A stretch of DNA of 11,670 nucleotides from Candidatus Omnitrophota bacterium (GCA_023818555.1 JAMWCG010000013.1:1-11670); one strand, 5' to 3'. Counted from the stretch's first letter, positions 1-7,510 are shown. The notes: generated by a model not told the origin, from the letters alone. A program made the numbers and translations.

Positions 1-11
1 CACCTCCTTTC
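1..11 (-). promoter_or_regulatory. Shine-Dalgarno of a gene starting off the left edge
   Basis: Read on the minus strand these bases are GAAAGGAGGTG, a full match to the 16S anti-Shine-Dalgarno tail. They lie about 16 bases downstream of the transcription start expected from the minus-strand promoter at 34-62, so a minus-strand gene probably begins within about 10 bases outside the window. Its identity cannot be seen. The same bases on the plus strand equal the 3' tail of 16S rRNA, but the well-placed promoter favours the ribosome-binding-site reading. Confidence 0.7.
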
Positions 12-33
12 AGTTCCAGCCCAAAATACCCTT

Positions 34-62
34 ATTGTAAAATCTATAGGAAGGCCTGTCAA
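34..62 (-). promoter_or_regulatory. Strong sigma-70-type promoter reading left
   Basis: On the minus strand there is a perfect -35 box TTGACA (57-62), a 17-base spacer and a -10 box TACAAT (34-39, five of six consensus bases). The expected start point is near 27, giving a short leader that runs straight into the Shine-Dalgarno at 1-11. It drives the unseen gene to the left and diverges from the rpmB promoter about 150 bases away. The stretch between the two promoters (63-186) is A/T-rich and holds no gene I can support. Confidence 0.75.
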
Positions 63-186
63 GTAAAATCTCTCTTTTTTTCTATTTTTCCGGTGAAAAA
101 AAGTCTTATAATCAAATTCTTCTGTGCGCTGGAAAGAAAGAATATTCACAAAAATTAAAATTATAAAACCAAATTGAATAATTTTC

Positions 187-215
187 TTGAATTTATCTGA
201 CATAAATTCTATAAT
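187..215 (+). promoter_or_regulatory. rpmB promoter
   Basis: A -35 box TTGAAT (187-192) and a perfect -10 box TATAAT (210-215) are separated by 17 bases. The expected start is near 222, leaving a leader of about 29 bases before the rpmB ATG. A strong Shine-Dalgarno, AAAGGAGG (234-241), sits 9 bases before that ATG. Together these fit a highly expressed ribosomal protein gene transcribed alone. Confidence 0.75.
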
Positions 216-250
216 TAAAATCTCTTATATTTTAAAGGAGGAAGAAAACG

Positions 251-481
251 ATGTCAAGAAGATGTGCAATCTGTGGGAAAGGACCGCGCGCCGGGAAAAC
301 CATTGCCCGCCGGGGTATGGCAAGGAAAAAAGGTGGTGCGGGGAGAAAAATTACCGGAACCAGCCACCGTCGTTTCTTACCCAATCTACACTGGGTAAGA
401 GCGGTAATAGATGGAACAGCCCGTAGAATAAGAGTTTGCACGGAATGTATTAAGTCAGGAAGAATAATTAAGACAGTTTAA
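251..481 (+). CDS. rpmB: 50S ribosomal protein L28, zinc-ribbon form
   Basis: Ribosomal protein L28 is a small basic component of the large subunit. The 76-residue product has the usual length and opening (MSRRCAICGKGP), a basic middle and the conserved segment around RRFLPNLHWVRA (about 40-51). Two CxxC pairs, C5/C8 and C63/C66, can form the zinc ribbon found in the C+ version of L28; many bacteria have lost these cysteines. The ATG is supported by AAAGGAGG 9 bases upstream and a promoter at 187-215. It is monocistronic here and points at recJ: its TAA (479-481) overlaps the recJ stop (478-480). I see no terminator hairpin between the two, so its transcript probably runs into the recJ antisense strand. 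Confidence 0.97.
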   Translation: MSRRCAICGKGPRAGKTIARRGMARKKGGAGRKITGTSHRRFLPNLHWVRAVIDGTARRIRVCTECIKSGRIIKTV

Positions 482-2172
482 ATACTCTGGCGGAAATCCT
501 TTACTTCCAAAGAGAGATAATTTTCCCCCTGGAGTTTACCTGAACGGGGAGTATAAACAAGGTCAAAATAATCTTCTCTTCCCAACTGAGAGACCCAGGC
601 TTCAAAATCTTTCCCCCTCGCCTGATAGGTAAAAAAACCATCTGTAACCCAAACCTCTTCTCTATTTCGCCTCCGGTTCCGCAGAAGGTTTTTCAATTTC
701 AAACGATGAGTAACGAATAAGGGAGGCGCGTTATCCTCTCCAAAAGGAGCCAATTTATTACATTCCTCTACCAGAGCAGGGGAGAGGGAAGAAAAATTCA
801 ATTCTCCATCAATATAAAGAAGAGGAAGAAATACTTCCGGAGAAAAATTCTCCTTAAGTAACTGATTAAAGAGATTTTTAAAGGGGAGCAGAAAATCTTC
901 CTCCATTTTAATCCCGCAAGCGGACTTGTGTCCTCCATAAGTGAGAAAGAGATGTTTACATCTTTCTAAGATTTTTAAAAGATGGACATCCTCCAGGTCT
1001 ACTCTCCCCGAACCCGAAGCTAATCTGTCTTTAAGAGAAAAGAGAATCACCGGACGCCGGTAACGCTGAAAAAGTTTAGAAGCCACAATCCCAATCACTC
1101 CCTGGTGCCAGTGTGGAGACTCTAAAACGATAGAAAAATCTTCCTTAAAGTTTATTTCCCGCTCAATTCGGCTGATTGCTTCATTGTAGATCTCCTCTTC
1201 TATCTCCTGTCGTCTACGATTGGTTATATCCAATAATTTAGCCAGTTCCATTGCTTCTGAGAGGGATTCCGTGAGGAAAAGTTTTAAACTCAATTCTGCA
1301 GAATCAAGTCTTCCCATGGCATTTATGCGTGGTCCTAAAATAAAACTTATCTCATAGGGAGAAATTTTCTTCCCTCCAATCTCCGCCACTTCCATAAGTG
1401 CCCTTACCCCGGGTTTTTTACTTTCATTTAAATTAATTAGCCCATAATTAACCAAAATTCTGTTTTCTCCTTTCAAAGGAGAGATATCCGCAATCGTTCC
1501 CAAACAGACTAAATCTAAAAATTCCTTTATTTCTGAAGAGTTACCTAAAATTGCCTGGGCTAATTTAAAAGCTACACCTGAGCCTGAAAGACTCTTCTCC
1601 GGATAGGTCTCCTGCGGAGCAAAAGGATTAATTAAAGAGTAAACGGAAACCGGAGAGGTTTCTCCCAATTCATGATGGTCGGTAACCACTACATCTATCC
1701 CTTCTTTTGCCAATATTTCTATCTCTGCAGTATCAGTGGTCCCACAATCAACGGTAATCACCAAGTTAAATCTATTTTCCTTTATAAAATTCACTCCCTC
1801 CGGACTAATCCCATAGCCTTCTTCCAGGCGGTGGGGTATGTAATAATCAACTCTCCCCCCTAACTGCTTAAGAATCTTTAGCAAGATTGTCATTCCGGTA
1901 ATCCCATCCACATCATAGTCTCCGTAAACAAGAATCTTCTCTTTCCTCTCTATAGCTCTTTTAATCCTTTCTACAGACTTTCCCATGTCTTTAAAAAGAA
2001 AGGGGTCGTATAAATCGGAAAAGGAGGGGTTAAGGAATTTTTCTGCCTCCTCAGGCGTTTCTATTTTACGGTTTATCAAAAGTTGAGCAAGAAAAGAAGA
2101 AATACCCAAGGATTTGGTTAAACGAAGCACTTTATCAGTTTCGGGCTTTAAAATCTGCCAAATCTTTTGCAT
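478..2172 (-). CDS. recJ: Single-stranded-DNA 5'-3' exonuclease RecJ
   Basis: RecJ degrades single-stranded DNA 5' to 3' in RecF-pathway recombination, mismatch repair and base-excision repair. The 564-residue protein carries the DHH-family motifs in order: DYDVDG (85-90), VDCGTTD with D142, the name-giving DHH (165-167), GTIADISP with D229, PRINAMGR (281-288), then the DHHA1 half with GVIGIVASKL (358-367), SGSGR (386-390) and GGHKSACG (413-420). The aspartates and histidines are the expected two-metal ligands. A C-terminal part of about 110 residues fits the RecJ OB-fold region. Length is typical and nothing looks broken. The ATG lies 3 bases after the aroK stop and has no clear Shine-Dalgarno, so translation is probably coupled to aroK. 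It is the last gene of the prepilin peptidase-aroC-aroK-recJ unit. Confidence 0.96.
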   Translation of the reverse strand: MQKIWQILKPETDKVLRLTKSLGISSFLAQLLINRKIETPEEAEKFLNPSFSDLYDPFLFKDMGKSVERIKRAIERKEKILVYGDYDVDGITGMTILLKILKQLGGRVDYYIPHRLEEGYGISPEGVNFIKENRFNLVITVDCGTTDTAEIEILAKEGIDVVVTDHHELGETSPVSVYSLINPFAPQETYPEKSLSGSGVAFKLAQAILGNSSEIKEFLDLVCLGTIADISPLKGENRILVNYGLINLNESKKPGVRALMEVAEIGGKKISPYEISFILGPRINAMGRLDSAELSLKLFLTESLSEAMELAKLLDITNRRRQEIEEEIYNEAISRIEREINFKEDFSIVLESPHWHQGVIGIVASKLFQRYRRPVILFSLKDRLASGSGRVDLEDVHLLKILERCKHLFLTYGGHKSACGIKMEEDFLLPFKNLFNQLLKENFSPEVFLPLLYIDGELNFSSLSPALVEECNKLAPFGEDNAPPLFVTHRLKLKNLLRNRRRNREEVWVTDGFFTYQARGKDFEAWVSQLGREDYFDLVYTPRSGKLQGENYLSLEVKDFRQSI

Positions 2173-2175
2173 AAT

Positions 2176-2682
2176 CTATTTATTTTTTACTATCTCTAAG
2201 ATTTTTTCTACTACCTCAGATATAGAAACTTCGGAAGTATCAATAAAATAATCTGCACATGCATAGTAAGGCTCTCTTATTTTTAAAAGCTCTTTAATCC
2301 GCTCCAGGGGTTGAGTAACATTGAGCAGTGGTCTGTGGGTATAATTTTTTGTTCTCTTAAAAATAACTTCAGGGCTTGCCTTAAGACAGATGAGAACTCC
2401 ATTTTTCTTTAAGTTTTTAACATTTTCCTCTCTGATAACCACCCCTCCTCCGGCATCAATAACTAAATTCTCCCTATCGGAAATTTCTTTTACAACCTGA
2501 CTTTCTACATCGCGGAAATAATTCTCTCCGCTTTCGGCAAAGATTTTCGTTATGGGCCGCTTTTCTCTTTCCTCAATCAGCTCATCTAAACTGACATATT
2601 CCCGCTTAAGCCTGCGGGCTAATTCCTGGGCTACTACGGTCTTCCCTGTTCCCATGAAGCCAACAAGGATAATATTTTTCAT
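2176..2682 (-). CDS. aroK: Shikimate kinase
   Basis: Shikimate kinase transfers a phosphate from ATP to the 3-hydroxyl of shikimate, the fifth step towards chorismate, in the cytoplasm. Counting from the ATG at 2682, the 168-residue protein has the Walker A loop GFMGTGKT (8-15), shikimate-binding D33 in SLDELIE, R57 in YFRDVE, the glycine triplet GGG (78-80) and the lid arginine in THRPLL (R117). Length is typical for AroK. An in-frame TTG at 2686-2688 would add two residues and overlap the aroC stop. I prefer the ATG because family members usually begin MKNIILIGFMG and no Shine-Dalgarno favours TTG. The ATG follows the aroC TGA by only 2 bases, so translation is probably coupled. Confidence 0.96.
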   Translation of the reverse strand: MKNIILVGFMGTGKTVVAQELARRLKREYVSLDELIEEREKRPITKIFAESGENYFRDVESQVVKEISDRENLVIDAGGGVVIREENVKNLKKNGVLICLKASPEVIFKRTKNYTHRPLLNVTQPLERIKELLKIREPYYACADYFIDTSEVSISEVVEKILEIVKNK

Positions 2683-2684
2683 CC

Positions 2685-3809
2685 TCAAAAATTCTTTAGA
2701 ATATGCATATAAGCCTGGTAATTGCGTTTCATTTCCGAGAGGCTATCTCCTCCCAATTTCTCCCGCAGGCAACGCGCTATCTCAAAGGCAGAGACAGCCT
2801 CACCGATTACCCCTCCCGCAGGAACCACACAAATATCCGAGCGTTCTACGGCAGCCTTTTCTGCCTCTTTGGTAACCACATTAACCGAATCCAGTGGAAT
2901 CATTAAAGTGGAAATCGGTTTCATGTAGCCACGAATAATTATGGGTTCACCGTTGGTTATCCCACCTTCAAGACCACCGGCGTGATTGGTCTTGCGATAA
3001 AAACCTCTCTTTTTCTCATAATAGATTCTATCATGAACCTGCGAACCCAAGAGACCGGAATTTATAAGTCCCTCTCCAATCTCTACCGCCTTAACAGAAG
3101 GAATAGCCATGATTGCCTGAGCAAGTCTTCCATCTAAACGCAAATCATACTGCATAAAACTTCCCAATCCAGGAGGAACTCCCTTAACAATCACCTCAAA
3201 AACCCCTCCCAGTGTATCTTTCTTCTCTCTTGCCTTATCAATCTCTGCAAGCATTTTTCTTTCGGCAGATTTATCTATGCATCTTAAAGGAGATTTTTCC
3301 GCTAAATTTTTTATTTTTTCAAATCCTAAATCTTTATTTTCTATTTTGATTTTTCCTATCTGTATAACATGACTAATAATCTCAATTTTAAATTCCCAAA
3401 GCAATAATTTACAGACTGCTCCCACCGTAACCCTGGCCACGGTCTCTCTTGCTGAGGCGCGTTCTAAGACATTGCGGATATCTCTGGTATTATATTTCAA
3501 AGCTCCCACCAAATCCGCATGCCCTGGCCGTGGACAAACCAGAGAAGGCAATTCTTCAATCCTATAATCTTTATTCTGGATGAGTAAAGATATTGGACTA
3601 CCTAAGGTTATTCCCTTTCTTACCCCGGATAGAATCTCCACTTTATCTTCTTCTATCTCCATCCTTTTTCCTCTTCCATAACCCCATTTTCTCCTTCCTA
3701 ATTCTAAGTTAATTTTTTCTTCAAATACCCGCAAACCCGCAGGAATTCCTTCTAAAATGGCTACCATACCTTTCCCATGAGACTCACCCGCTGTTAAATA
3801 TCTTAACAT
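2685..3809 (-). CDS. aroC: Chorismate synthase
   Basis: Chorismate synthase removes phosphate from 5-enolpyruvylshikimate-3-phosphate to give chorismate, using reduced FMN without net redox change. The 374-residue protein shows the family signatures: GESHG (8-12), RPGHAD (94-99), ERASARETVARV (117-128), HAGGLEGGITNG (276-287) and the late segment ERSDICVVPAGGVIGEA (about 322-338). The length is normal. The ATG is backed by a good Shine-Dalgarno, GGAGGG (3815-3820 on the minus strand), 5 bases upstream and overlapping the prepilin peptidase stop codon. It lies 10 bases after that gene and directly precedes aroK, so the two late shikimate enzymes are made from one message. Confidence 0.98.
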   Translation of the reverse strand: MLRYLTAGESHGKGMVAILEGIPAGLRVFEEKINLELGRRKWGYGRGKRMEIEEDKVEILSGVRKGITLGSPISLLIQNKDYRIEELPSLVCPRPGHADLVGALKYNTRDIRNVLERASARETVARVTVGAVCKLLLWEFKIEIISHVIQIGKIKIENKDLGFEKIKNLAEKSPLRCIDKSAERKMLAEIDKAREKKDTLGGVFEVIVKGVPPGLGSFMQYDLRLDGRLAQAIMAIPSVKAVEIGEGLINSGLLGSQVHDRIYYEKKRGFYRKTNHAGGLEGGITNGEPIIIRGYMKPISTLMIPLDSVNVVTKEAEKAAVERSDICVVPAGGVIGEAVSAFEIARCLREKLGGDSLSEMKRNYQAYMHILKNF

Positions 3810-3819
3810 TTATTCCCTC

Positions 3820-4569
3820 CTATTTTCCCAATAACCAACAATTGGTAATCAATAACCAGATACCTTCTCCCCAAACTAACGCTACAAAACTTGCCAATGA
3901 TAAAAATGGCCCATAGGGGATATAATGTGACTTTGTCTTGATTAAAGAAATTATACCAAAAATTATACCTAAAAAAGGAGCAAGAAAAAAAGTCAAAATC
4001 ACTTTCTTCCAACCCAAAAATGCTCCCAACATCATCATCAGTTTAACATCCCCAAAACCCATCGCCTCCTTCCTAAATATCAATTTCCCTAAAACACCGG
4101 TAAACCAAATCATTCCTCCTCCCACAAATAATCCCCAAAAAGATTCTGCTAAAGCAGAAAGGTGAGAACTCTCCCCCTGGATTTGCGGGAAGATGAGACT
4201 TAAAAGAAGACCCAAAATTATTCCGGAGAGGGAAATTACATCTGGAATAATTTGATATTTGAGGTCAATGAAGGTTGAGACAATGAGGGAAGAAAATAGA
4301 GCGGTATAAATAAAAAACTCAGCGGTAATCCCAAATTTTTTATAGAAAAATAAAAAAAGGCTGGCAGTAAGTAACTCTACAAAAAAATAGCGGAAGGATA
4401 TCTTCGTCTTACAATAACGGCATCTTCCCCGTAAGAGAAAATAACTTAAAAGAGGAATATTATCATACCAGAGAATCGTCTTCTTACAATTCGGACAGAA
4501 GGAACGGGGGAAAATAATAGACTTTCCTTCGGGAAGACGGGAAATACAGACATTGAGAAAACTCCCCAC
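3820..4569 (-). CDS. Prepilin peptidase (type IV leader peptidase), start uncertain
   Basis: This inner-membrane aspartic protease (PilD/GspO/ComC family) cleaves leader peptides of type IV pilins and type II secretion pseudopilins, and often N-methylates the new terminus. Counted from a GTG at 4569 it has GSFLNV at 2-7, a zinc-type pair of CxxC motifs (C25/C28, C50/C53), catalytic D102 in FIDLKYQIIPD and D174 in GFGDVK, and several hydrophobic helices. The GTG start is doubtful. It lacks a Shine-Dalgarno and would remove the half-helix that normally precedes GSFLNV. The open frame continues upstream as IDYFIFLFGSFV, which fits the family, but contains no ATG, GTG or TTG, only ATT codons (4600-4602, 4627-4629). 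The last residues, WLLITNCWLLGK, are encoded by a 7-bp repeat. It heads the aroC-aroK-recJ unit. Confidence 0.9.
   Translation of the reverse strand: MGSFLNVCISRLPEGKSIIFPRSFCPNCKKTILWYDNIPLLSYFLLRGRCRYCKTKISFRYFFVELLTASLFLFFYKKFGITAEFFIYTALFSSLIVSTFIDLKYQIIPDVISLSGIILGLLLSLIFPQIQGESSHLSALAESFWGLFVGGGMIWFTGVLGKLIFRKEAMGFGDVKLMMMLGAFLGWKKVILTFFLAPFLGIIFGIISLIKTKSHYIPYGPFLSLASFVALVWGEGIWLLITNCWLLGK
3829..3863. repeat. Degenerate 7-bp tandem repeat at the prepilin peptidase 3' end
   Basis: On the plus strand the bases divide into five heptamers: CAATAAC, CAACAAT, TGGTAAT, CAATAAC, CAGATAC. The first and fourth are identical. On the coding (minus) strand the unit is close to GTTATTG, and in frame it encodes the last residues of the prepilin peptidase (WLLITNCWLLGK), just before the stop. 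Family members do not normally need this tail. A similar 7-bp array lies at the other end of the same gene (4592-4612). Confidence 0.6.
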
Positions 4570-4591
4570 AAAAGAGCCGAAGAGGAAAATA

Positions 4592-4612
4592 AAATAGTCA
4601 ATAGTTAATAGT
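4592..4612. repeat. Three 7-bp tandem units at the prepilin peptidase 5' end
   Basis: On the minus strand there are three consecutive heptamers, ACTATTA, ACTATTG and ACTATTT, each sharing ACTATT. They lie where the start codon of the prepilin peptidase would be expected and encode the LLTIDY part of the upstream open frame. The unit resembles, but is not identical to, the GTTATTG unit at 3829-3863. Confidence 0.6.
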
Positions 4613-4614
4613 TT

Positions 4615-4669
4615 GCAGTCGGTTAAAATATCTCTCCCCCTGAATTATCTGTTTTTGGTTTAAGACTGC
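4615..4669 (-). promoter_or_regulatory. Candidate hairpin at the 5' end of the prepilin peptidase transcript
   Basis: On the minus strand GCAGTC followed by TTAAA (4659-4669) can pair with TTTAA, a two-base CC bulge and GACTGC (4615-4627). That gives about 11 base pairs around a loop of roughly 30 bases. The loop contains the purine-rich CAGGGGGAGAG, the only Shine-Dalgarno-like sequence ahead of the gene, followed after a few bases by ATT (4627-4629). The 5' arm coincides with the expected transcription start of the promoter at 4676-4703. Function is inferred only from position and pairing; no known riboswitch class was recognised. Confidence 0.4.
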
Positions 4670-4675
4670 CAACAT

Positions 4676-4703
4676 TTTATACCAAGAAAAAAATAAATTG
4701 CAA
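4676..4703 (-). promoter_or_regulatory. Candidate promoter of the prepilin peptidase-aroC-aroK-recJ unit
   Basis: On the minus strand a -35-like TTGCAA (4698-4703, four of six consensus bases) and a -10 box TATAAA (4676-4681, five of six) are 16 bases apart. The predicted start is near 4669, just ahead of the hairpin. No better promoter was seen between mgtA and the prepilin peptidase, and the four genes downstream are so close together that one promoter could serve all of them. Confidence 0.45.
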
Positions 4704-4908
4704 GGAAGAAAAATTATTGAAAAATCCTGAATGCTTTGTAGCGGTATGGGTAAGGTATAGGTCAAGTCCAAAATTCCCTCTAAAAAGTTTAGAATTTTTC
4801 TTTTAAGAGCTTTCACCATAAGAACCTAAATTAATTATAAAGGGGTTTCCCTGTTTTTACAGGAATTTTAGCCCATCACACATTTGATTCAACCAAAAAA
4901 ACAGCTTT

Positions 4909-7464
4909 TTATTCATACTCATATCTTTTTATAAACCATTTTTTCACACTTTGAACCATAAATAAATAAGCTGTAATTATAATAATAAGTGCAATAAAAT
5001 AGGTAGCCGGAGGAGGAATAAATCCGAAATATTTTCCCAAAGGAGTAAATGGAATCACAAGGCCTATGGTGACAATGTAAATAGATGTGAATATCAAAAA
5101 CTGGCTTGGTTTACTTTCAATAAATGGGATTTTACCAGTGCGGATTATATGTACTACCAATGTCTGACTGCAGAGAGACTCTAAAAACCATCCTGTATGA
5201 AAAAAAGATTCAGAAGCTTTAAAAACAAATAATAATACTCCAAATGTCACAAAGTCAAATATAGAGCTGATAGTTCCAATAATAACCATAAATTTCTTGA
5301 TATAATCTACGTTCCAAGGTCTTGCTTTTAAGAGATATTCTTGGTCTACGCTATCAGTCGGAATAGCTACCTGTGATAAGTCATAAAGGAAATTATTTAA
5401 AAGTATCTGGATTGGTAACATCGGTAGAAAAGGAAGAAATATACTTGCGCCGGTCATACTCAACATATTGCCGAAATTTGAACTTGAGCCCATCTTGATA
5501 TACTTTAGTATATTACCGAATGTCTTTCTCCCCTCTGTAACGCCGTCTCCTAAAACCATAAGGCTTTTCTTTAAAAGAATGATATCAGCTGACTCTTTGG
5601 CAATATCTACGGCGTTATTTACAGAAATCCCTACATCAGCAGCTTTTAATGCAGGGGCGTCATTAATACCATCGCCCAAGTAACCTACGATATGTTTGTT
5701 TGCATGCAATGCCCGGATTACTTTTTCCTTTTGTAACGGCGATAATCTTGCAAAAACCGAGGTTGTTTTTACTAATTCCCTTAATTCAATATCACTTGTT
5801 TTCTCTATCTGCTCACCAGTTATAATCCCTTTTACATCAAGCCCGACTTCACTGCATATTTTCTTGGTGACTAATTCGTTATCTCCAGTTAATACCTTAA
5901 ATTCTATCCCTAAACTTTTTAAGGCTTTTATTGTCTTTTTGGCGGTTGGTTTTGGTGGGTCTAAAAAAGCAATGTAGCCTTTAAGAATGAGGTCTTGTTC
6001 ATCATCTTTAGAGTATCTTTCTTTGGTCTTTTCAAAATCCTTATAGGCAATAGCCAAAACCCTAAAACCCTGTGCGCTTAATTCATCGTATTCGGTTTTT
6101 AAGTCTGTAAGAATCAACTGTTCCATATCCAATATTTCGCCATCTAATTCGTATTTTGTGCACCTTTTAAAAATCTCTTCTGGAGCGCCTTTAGTAATGA
6201 TTCTATTTTTACCGTTTACCTCTACTACTACGGACATCATCTTCCTGGAAAAATCAAAGGGTATCTCATCAATCTTTTTGTATTGTTTCACTAATAATTT
6301 TTCATGCCTTAAGATTGCGCGGTCAAGGATATTTTTTAGACCGGTCTGATAAAAGCTGTTAATATAAGCGAACCTTAATACATCTTCATCATCTTTTCTG
6401 ACTACATCACAATGTTTCTCTAAGACAATTTTATCCAGGGTGAGTGTTCCGGTTTTATCCGTGCAAAGCACATCCATAGCACCAAAGTTTTGGATAGCAT
6501 TTAGGCGTTTAACAATAACCTCTTTTTTAGACATGGCTATTGCACCTTTAGAAAGATTAAGCGTAACCAGCATGGGAAGCATCTCCGGAGTAAGGCCAAC
6601 TGCTACAGAAAGGGAGAAAAGAAACGCCTGGATTATATCTCCCTTTTTAAAGAAGGTATTAATGGCAAAAATTATTAATACTAAAATTAACATTGCGCGA
6701 ATCATAAGCCAGGTAAATCTGCGTATACCTTTATCAAAACCGCTCTCAACCGCAATCGTGGCAAGTTTGCGCGAGAGTTCTCCGAATTGTGTCGCAACTC
6801 CAGTCTTTACTACCACTCCCAAGGCAGTTCCGCTTACAACAGTTGAACCCATAAAAGCAATGTTAGTCAACTCTGCTGGTGCGCCATTCTTCAGTTTTAT
6901 CGGTTCAGCTATTTTTTCAACCGGAAAAGATTCTCCGGTTAAAGCTGCCTGATTAATAAACAGGTCCTTACAGGAAATAATCCGTAAATCTGCGGGAATC
7001 ATATCTCCAGCAAACAAATCCACAATATCTCCCGGAACAATTTCTCTGATTTTTATTTCTTTTGACTTGCCGTTACGGTAGACTGTGGCTGTGGCGCGCA
7101 CCATTTCAGAAAGCCGTTCTGCTTCTTTGCCGGCGCGATACTCCTGGATAAAAGATAAGAATACGCTCATTAAGGCCATTAAGATGACCAGAATCGCGCT
7201 TACTTTCTCGCCAAAAAAGATGGAAAAGCCGGCTATAATTAAAAGGACAATGACAAGGGGATTGAAAAATTTGGAGAGAATCTGAAAAAGGATAGTTCGC
7301 TTTCTTTTCTTGGCAGGCTCATTGTAGCCGTACTCCTCAAGACGATTTTTTGCTTCCTCTTCAGTTAAACCCTTTTGAGAAGTCTTAAGTCTTTCAAAAA
7401 GGACCTCAGGGGTAGAGCCGAGATAATCAAAATCCCAATTTTGAGGTTTAATCTTTCTGTTCAT
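4909..7464 (-). CDS. mgtA: Magnesium-translocating P-type ATPase (MgtA/MgtB type)
   Basis: P-type IIIB ATPases of this family import Mg2+ across the inner membrane at the cost of ATP. The 851-residue protein has an N-terminal cation-ATPase segment, the actuator motif TGES (176-179), phosphorylation motif DKTGT (D336 in 336-340), nucleotide-binding KGAPE (425-429), TGDN (526-529) and hinge GDGINDAPAL (597-606). Hydrophobic helices lie around 66-105, 252-300, 665-700 and 720-840. Assignment to MgtA rather than a Ca2+ pump rests on NAIQNFGAMDVLCTDKTGT just before the catalytic aspartate and on the SSNFGNM and LPMLPIQILLNN segments in the membrane domain. It is somewhat shorter than the enterobacterial proteins (about 900). 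The ATG has no Shine-Dalgarno. A 12-codon frame with a good one ends 2 bases upstream. The gene separates aroE from the other aro genes. Confidence 0.94.
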   Translation of the reverse strand: MNRKIKPQNWDFDYLGSTPEVLFERLKTSQKGLTEEEAKNRLEEYGYNEPAKKRKRTILFQILSKFFNPLVIVLLIIAGFSIFFGEKVSAILVILMALMSVFLSFIQEYRAGKEAERLSEMVRATATVYRNGKSKEIKIREIVPGDIVDLFAGDMIPADLRIISCKDLFINQAALTGESFPVEKIAEPIKLKNGAPAELTNIAFMGSTVVSGTALGVVVKTGVATQFGELSRKLATIAVESGFDKGIRRFTWLMIRAMLILVLIIFAINTFFKKGDIIQAFLFSLSVAVGLTPEMLPMLVTLNLSKGAIAMSKKEVIVKRLNAIQNFGAMDVLCTDKTGTLTLDKIVLEKHCDVVRKDDEDVLRFAYINSFYQTGLKNILDRAILRHEKLLVKQYKKIDEIPFDFSRKMMSVVVEVNGKNRIITKGAPEEIFKRCTKYELDGEILDMEQLILTDLKTEYDELSAQGFRVLAIAYKDFEKTKERYSKDDEQDLILKGYIAFLDPPKPTAKKTIKALKSLGIEFKVLTGDNELVTKKICSEVGLDVKGIITGEQIEKTSDIELRELVKTTSVFARLSPLQKEKVIRALHANKHIVGYLGDGINDAPALKAADVGISVNNAVDIAKESADIILLKKSLMVLGDGVTEGRKTFGNILKYIKMGSSSNFGNMLSMTGASIFLPFLPMLPIQILLNNFLYDLSQVAIPTDSVDQEYLLKARPWNVDYIKKFMVIIGTISSIFDFVTFGVLLFVFKASESFFHTGWFLESLCSQTLVVHIIRTGKIPFIESKPSQFLIFTSIYIVTIGLVIPFTPLGKYFGFIPPPATYFIALIIIITAYLFMVQSVKKWFIKRYEYE

Positions 7465-7466
7465 AA

Positions 7467-7505
7467 TTAATCTATCTTTAGCACTACCTCCGCTCCCTTC
7501 TCCAT
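7467..7505 (-). CDS. Candidate 12-residue leader peptide of mgtA
   Basis: A minimal reading frame, MEKGAEVVLKID then TAA, starts 3 bases after AGGAGG (7509-7514 on the minus strand) and ends 2 bases before the mgtA ATG (TAA-TT-ATG). mgtA itself lacks a Shine-Dalgarno, so ribosomes finishing the leader could restart at mgtA. Enterobacterial mgtA also has a leader peptide (mgtL), but that one is proline-rich and this one contains no proline, so the mechanism would differ. The 3-base spacing is short, and a 12-codon frame can arise by chance; both keep confidence low. Confidence 0.35.
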   Translation of the reverse strand: MEKGAEVVLKID

Positions 7506-7510
7506 AGTCC

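Larger units (their letters stand above)
4603..4908. other. Gap between mgtA and the prepilin peptidase, no supported gene
   Basis: About 300 bases separate the mgtA stop from the repeat before the prepilin peptidase. The stretch holds the candidate promoter and hairpin, plus a short palindrome CCTGT-AAAA-ACAGG near 4849-4862 that lacks a T-run. A minus-strand open frame of 73 codons (4598-4819) is present, but it has no ribosome-binding site, no recognisable domain, and ends inside the 7-bp repeat. I do not consider it a gene. No convincing intrinsic terminator for mgtA is visible. Confidence 0.5.

Noticed and set aside
1..11. CACCTCCTTTC on the plus strand as the 3' end of a 16S rRNA gene
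   Set aside because: It matches the 16S tail, but a minus-strand TTGACA-17-TACAAT promoter is placed exactly so that these bases become a Shine-Dalgarno. No spacer tRNA or 23S follows on the plus strand.
2686..2688. TTG start for aroK
   Set aside because: It adds only two residues before the family-typical MKNIILVG start, with no Shine-Dalgarno in its favour.
4598..4819. 73-codon minus-strand open frame before the prepilin peptidase
   Set aside because: No ribosome-binding site, no domain, overlaps a better promoter and hairpin, and ends in the 7-bp repeat.
4849..4862. CCTGT-AAAA-ACAGG hairpin as the mgtA terminator
   Set aside because: Only five base pairs and no T-run after it in the direction of mgtA transcription.
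6440..6952. 170-codon plus-strand open frame
   Set aside because: Lies entirely antisense to conserved mgtA codons, including the DKTGT region; a shadow frame.
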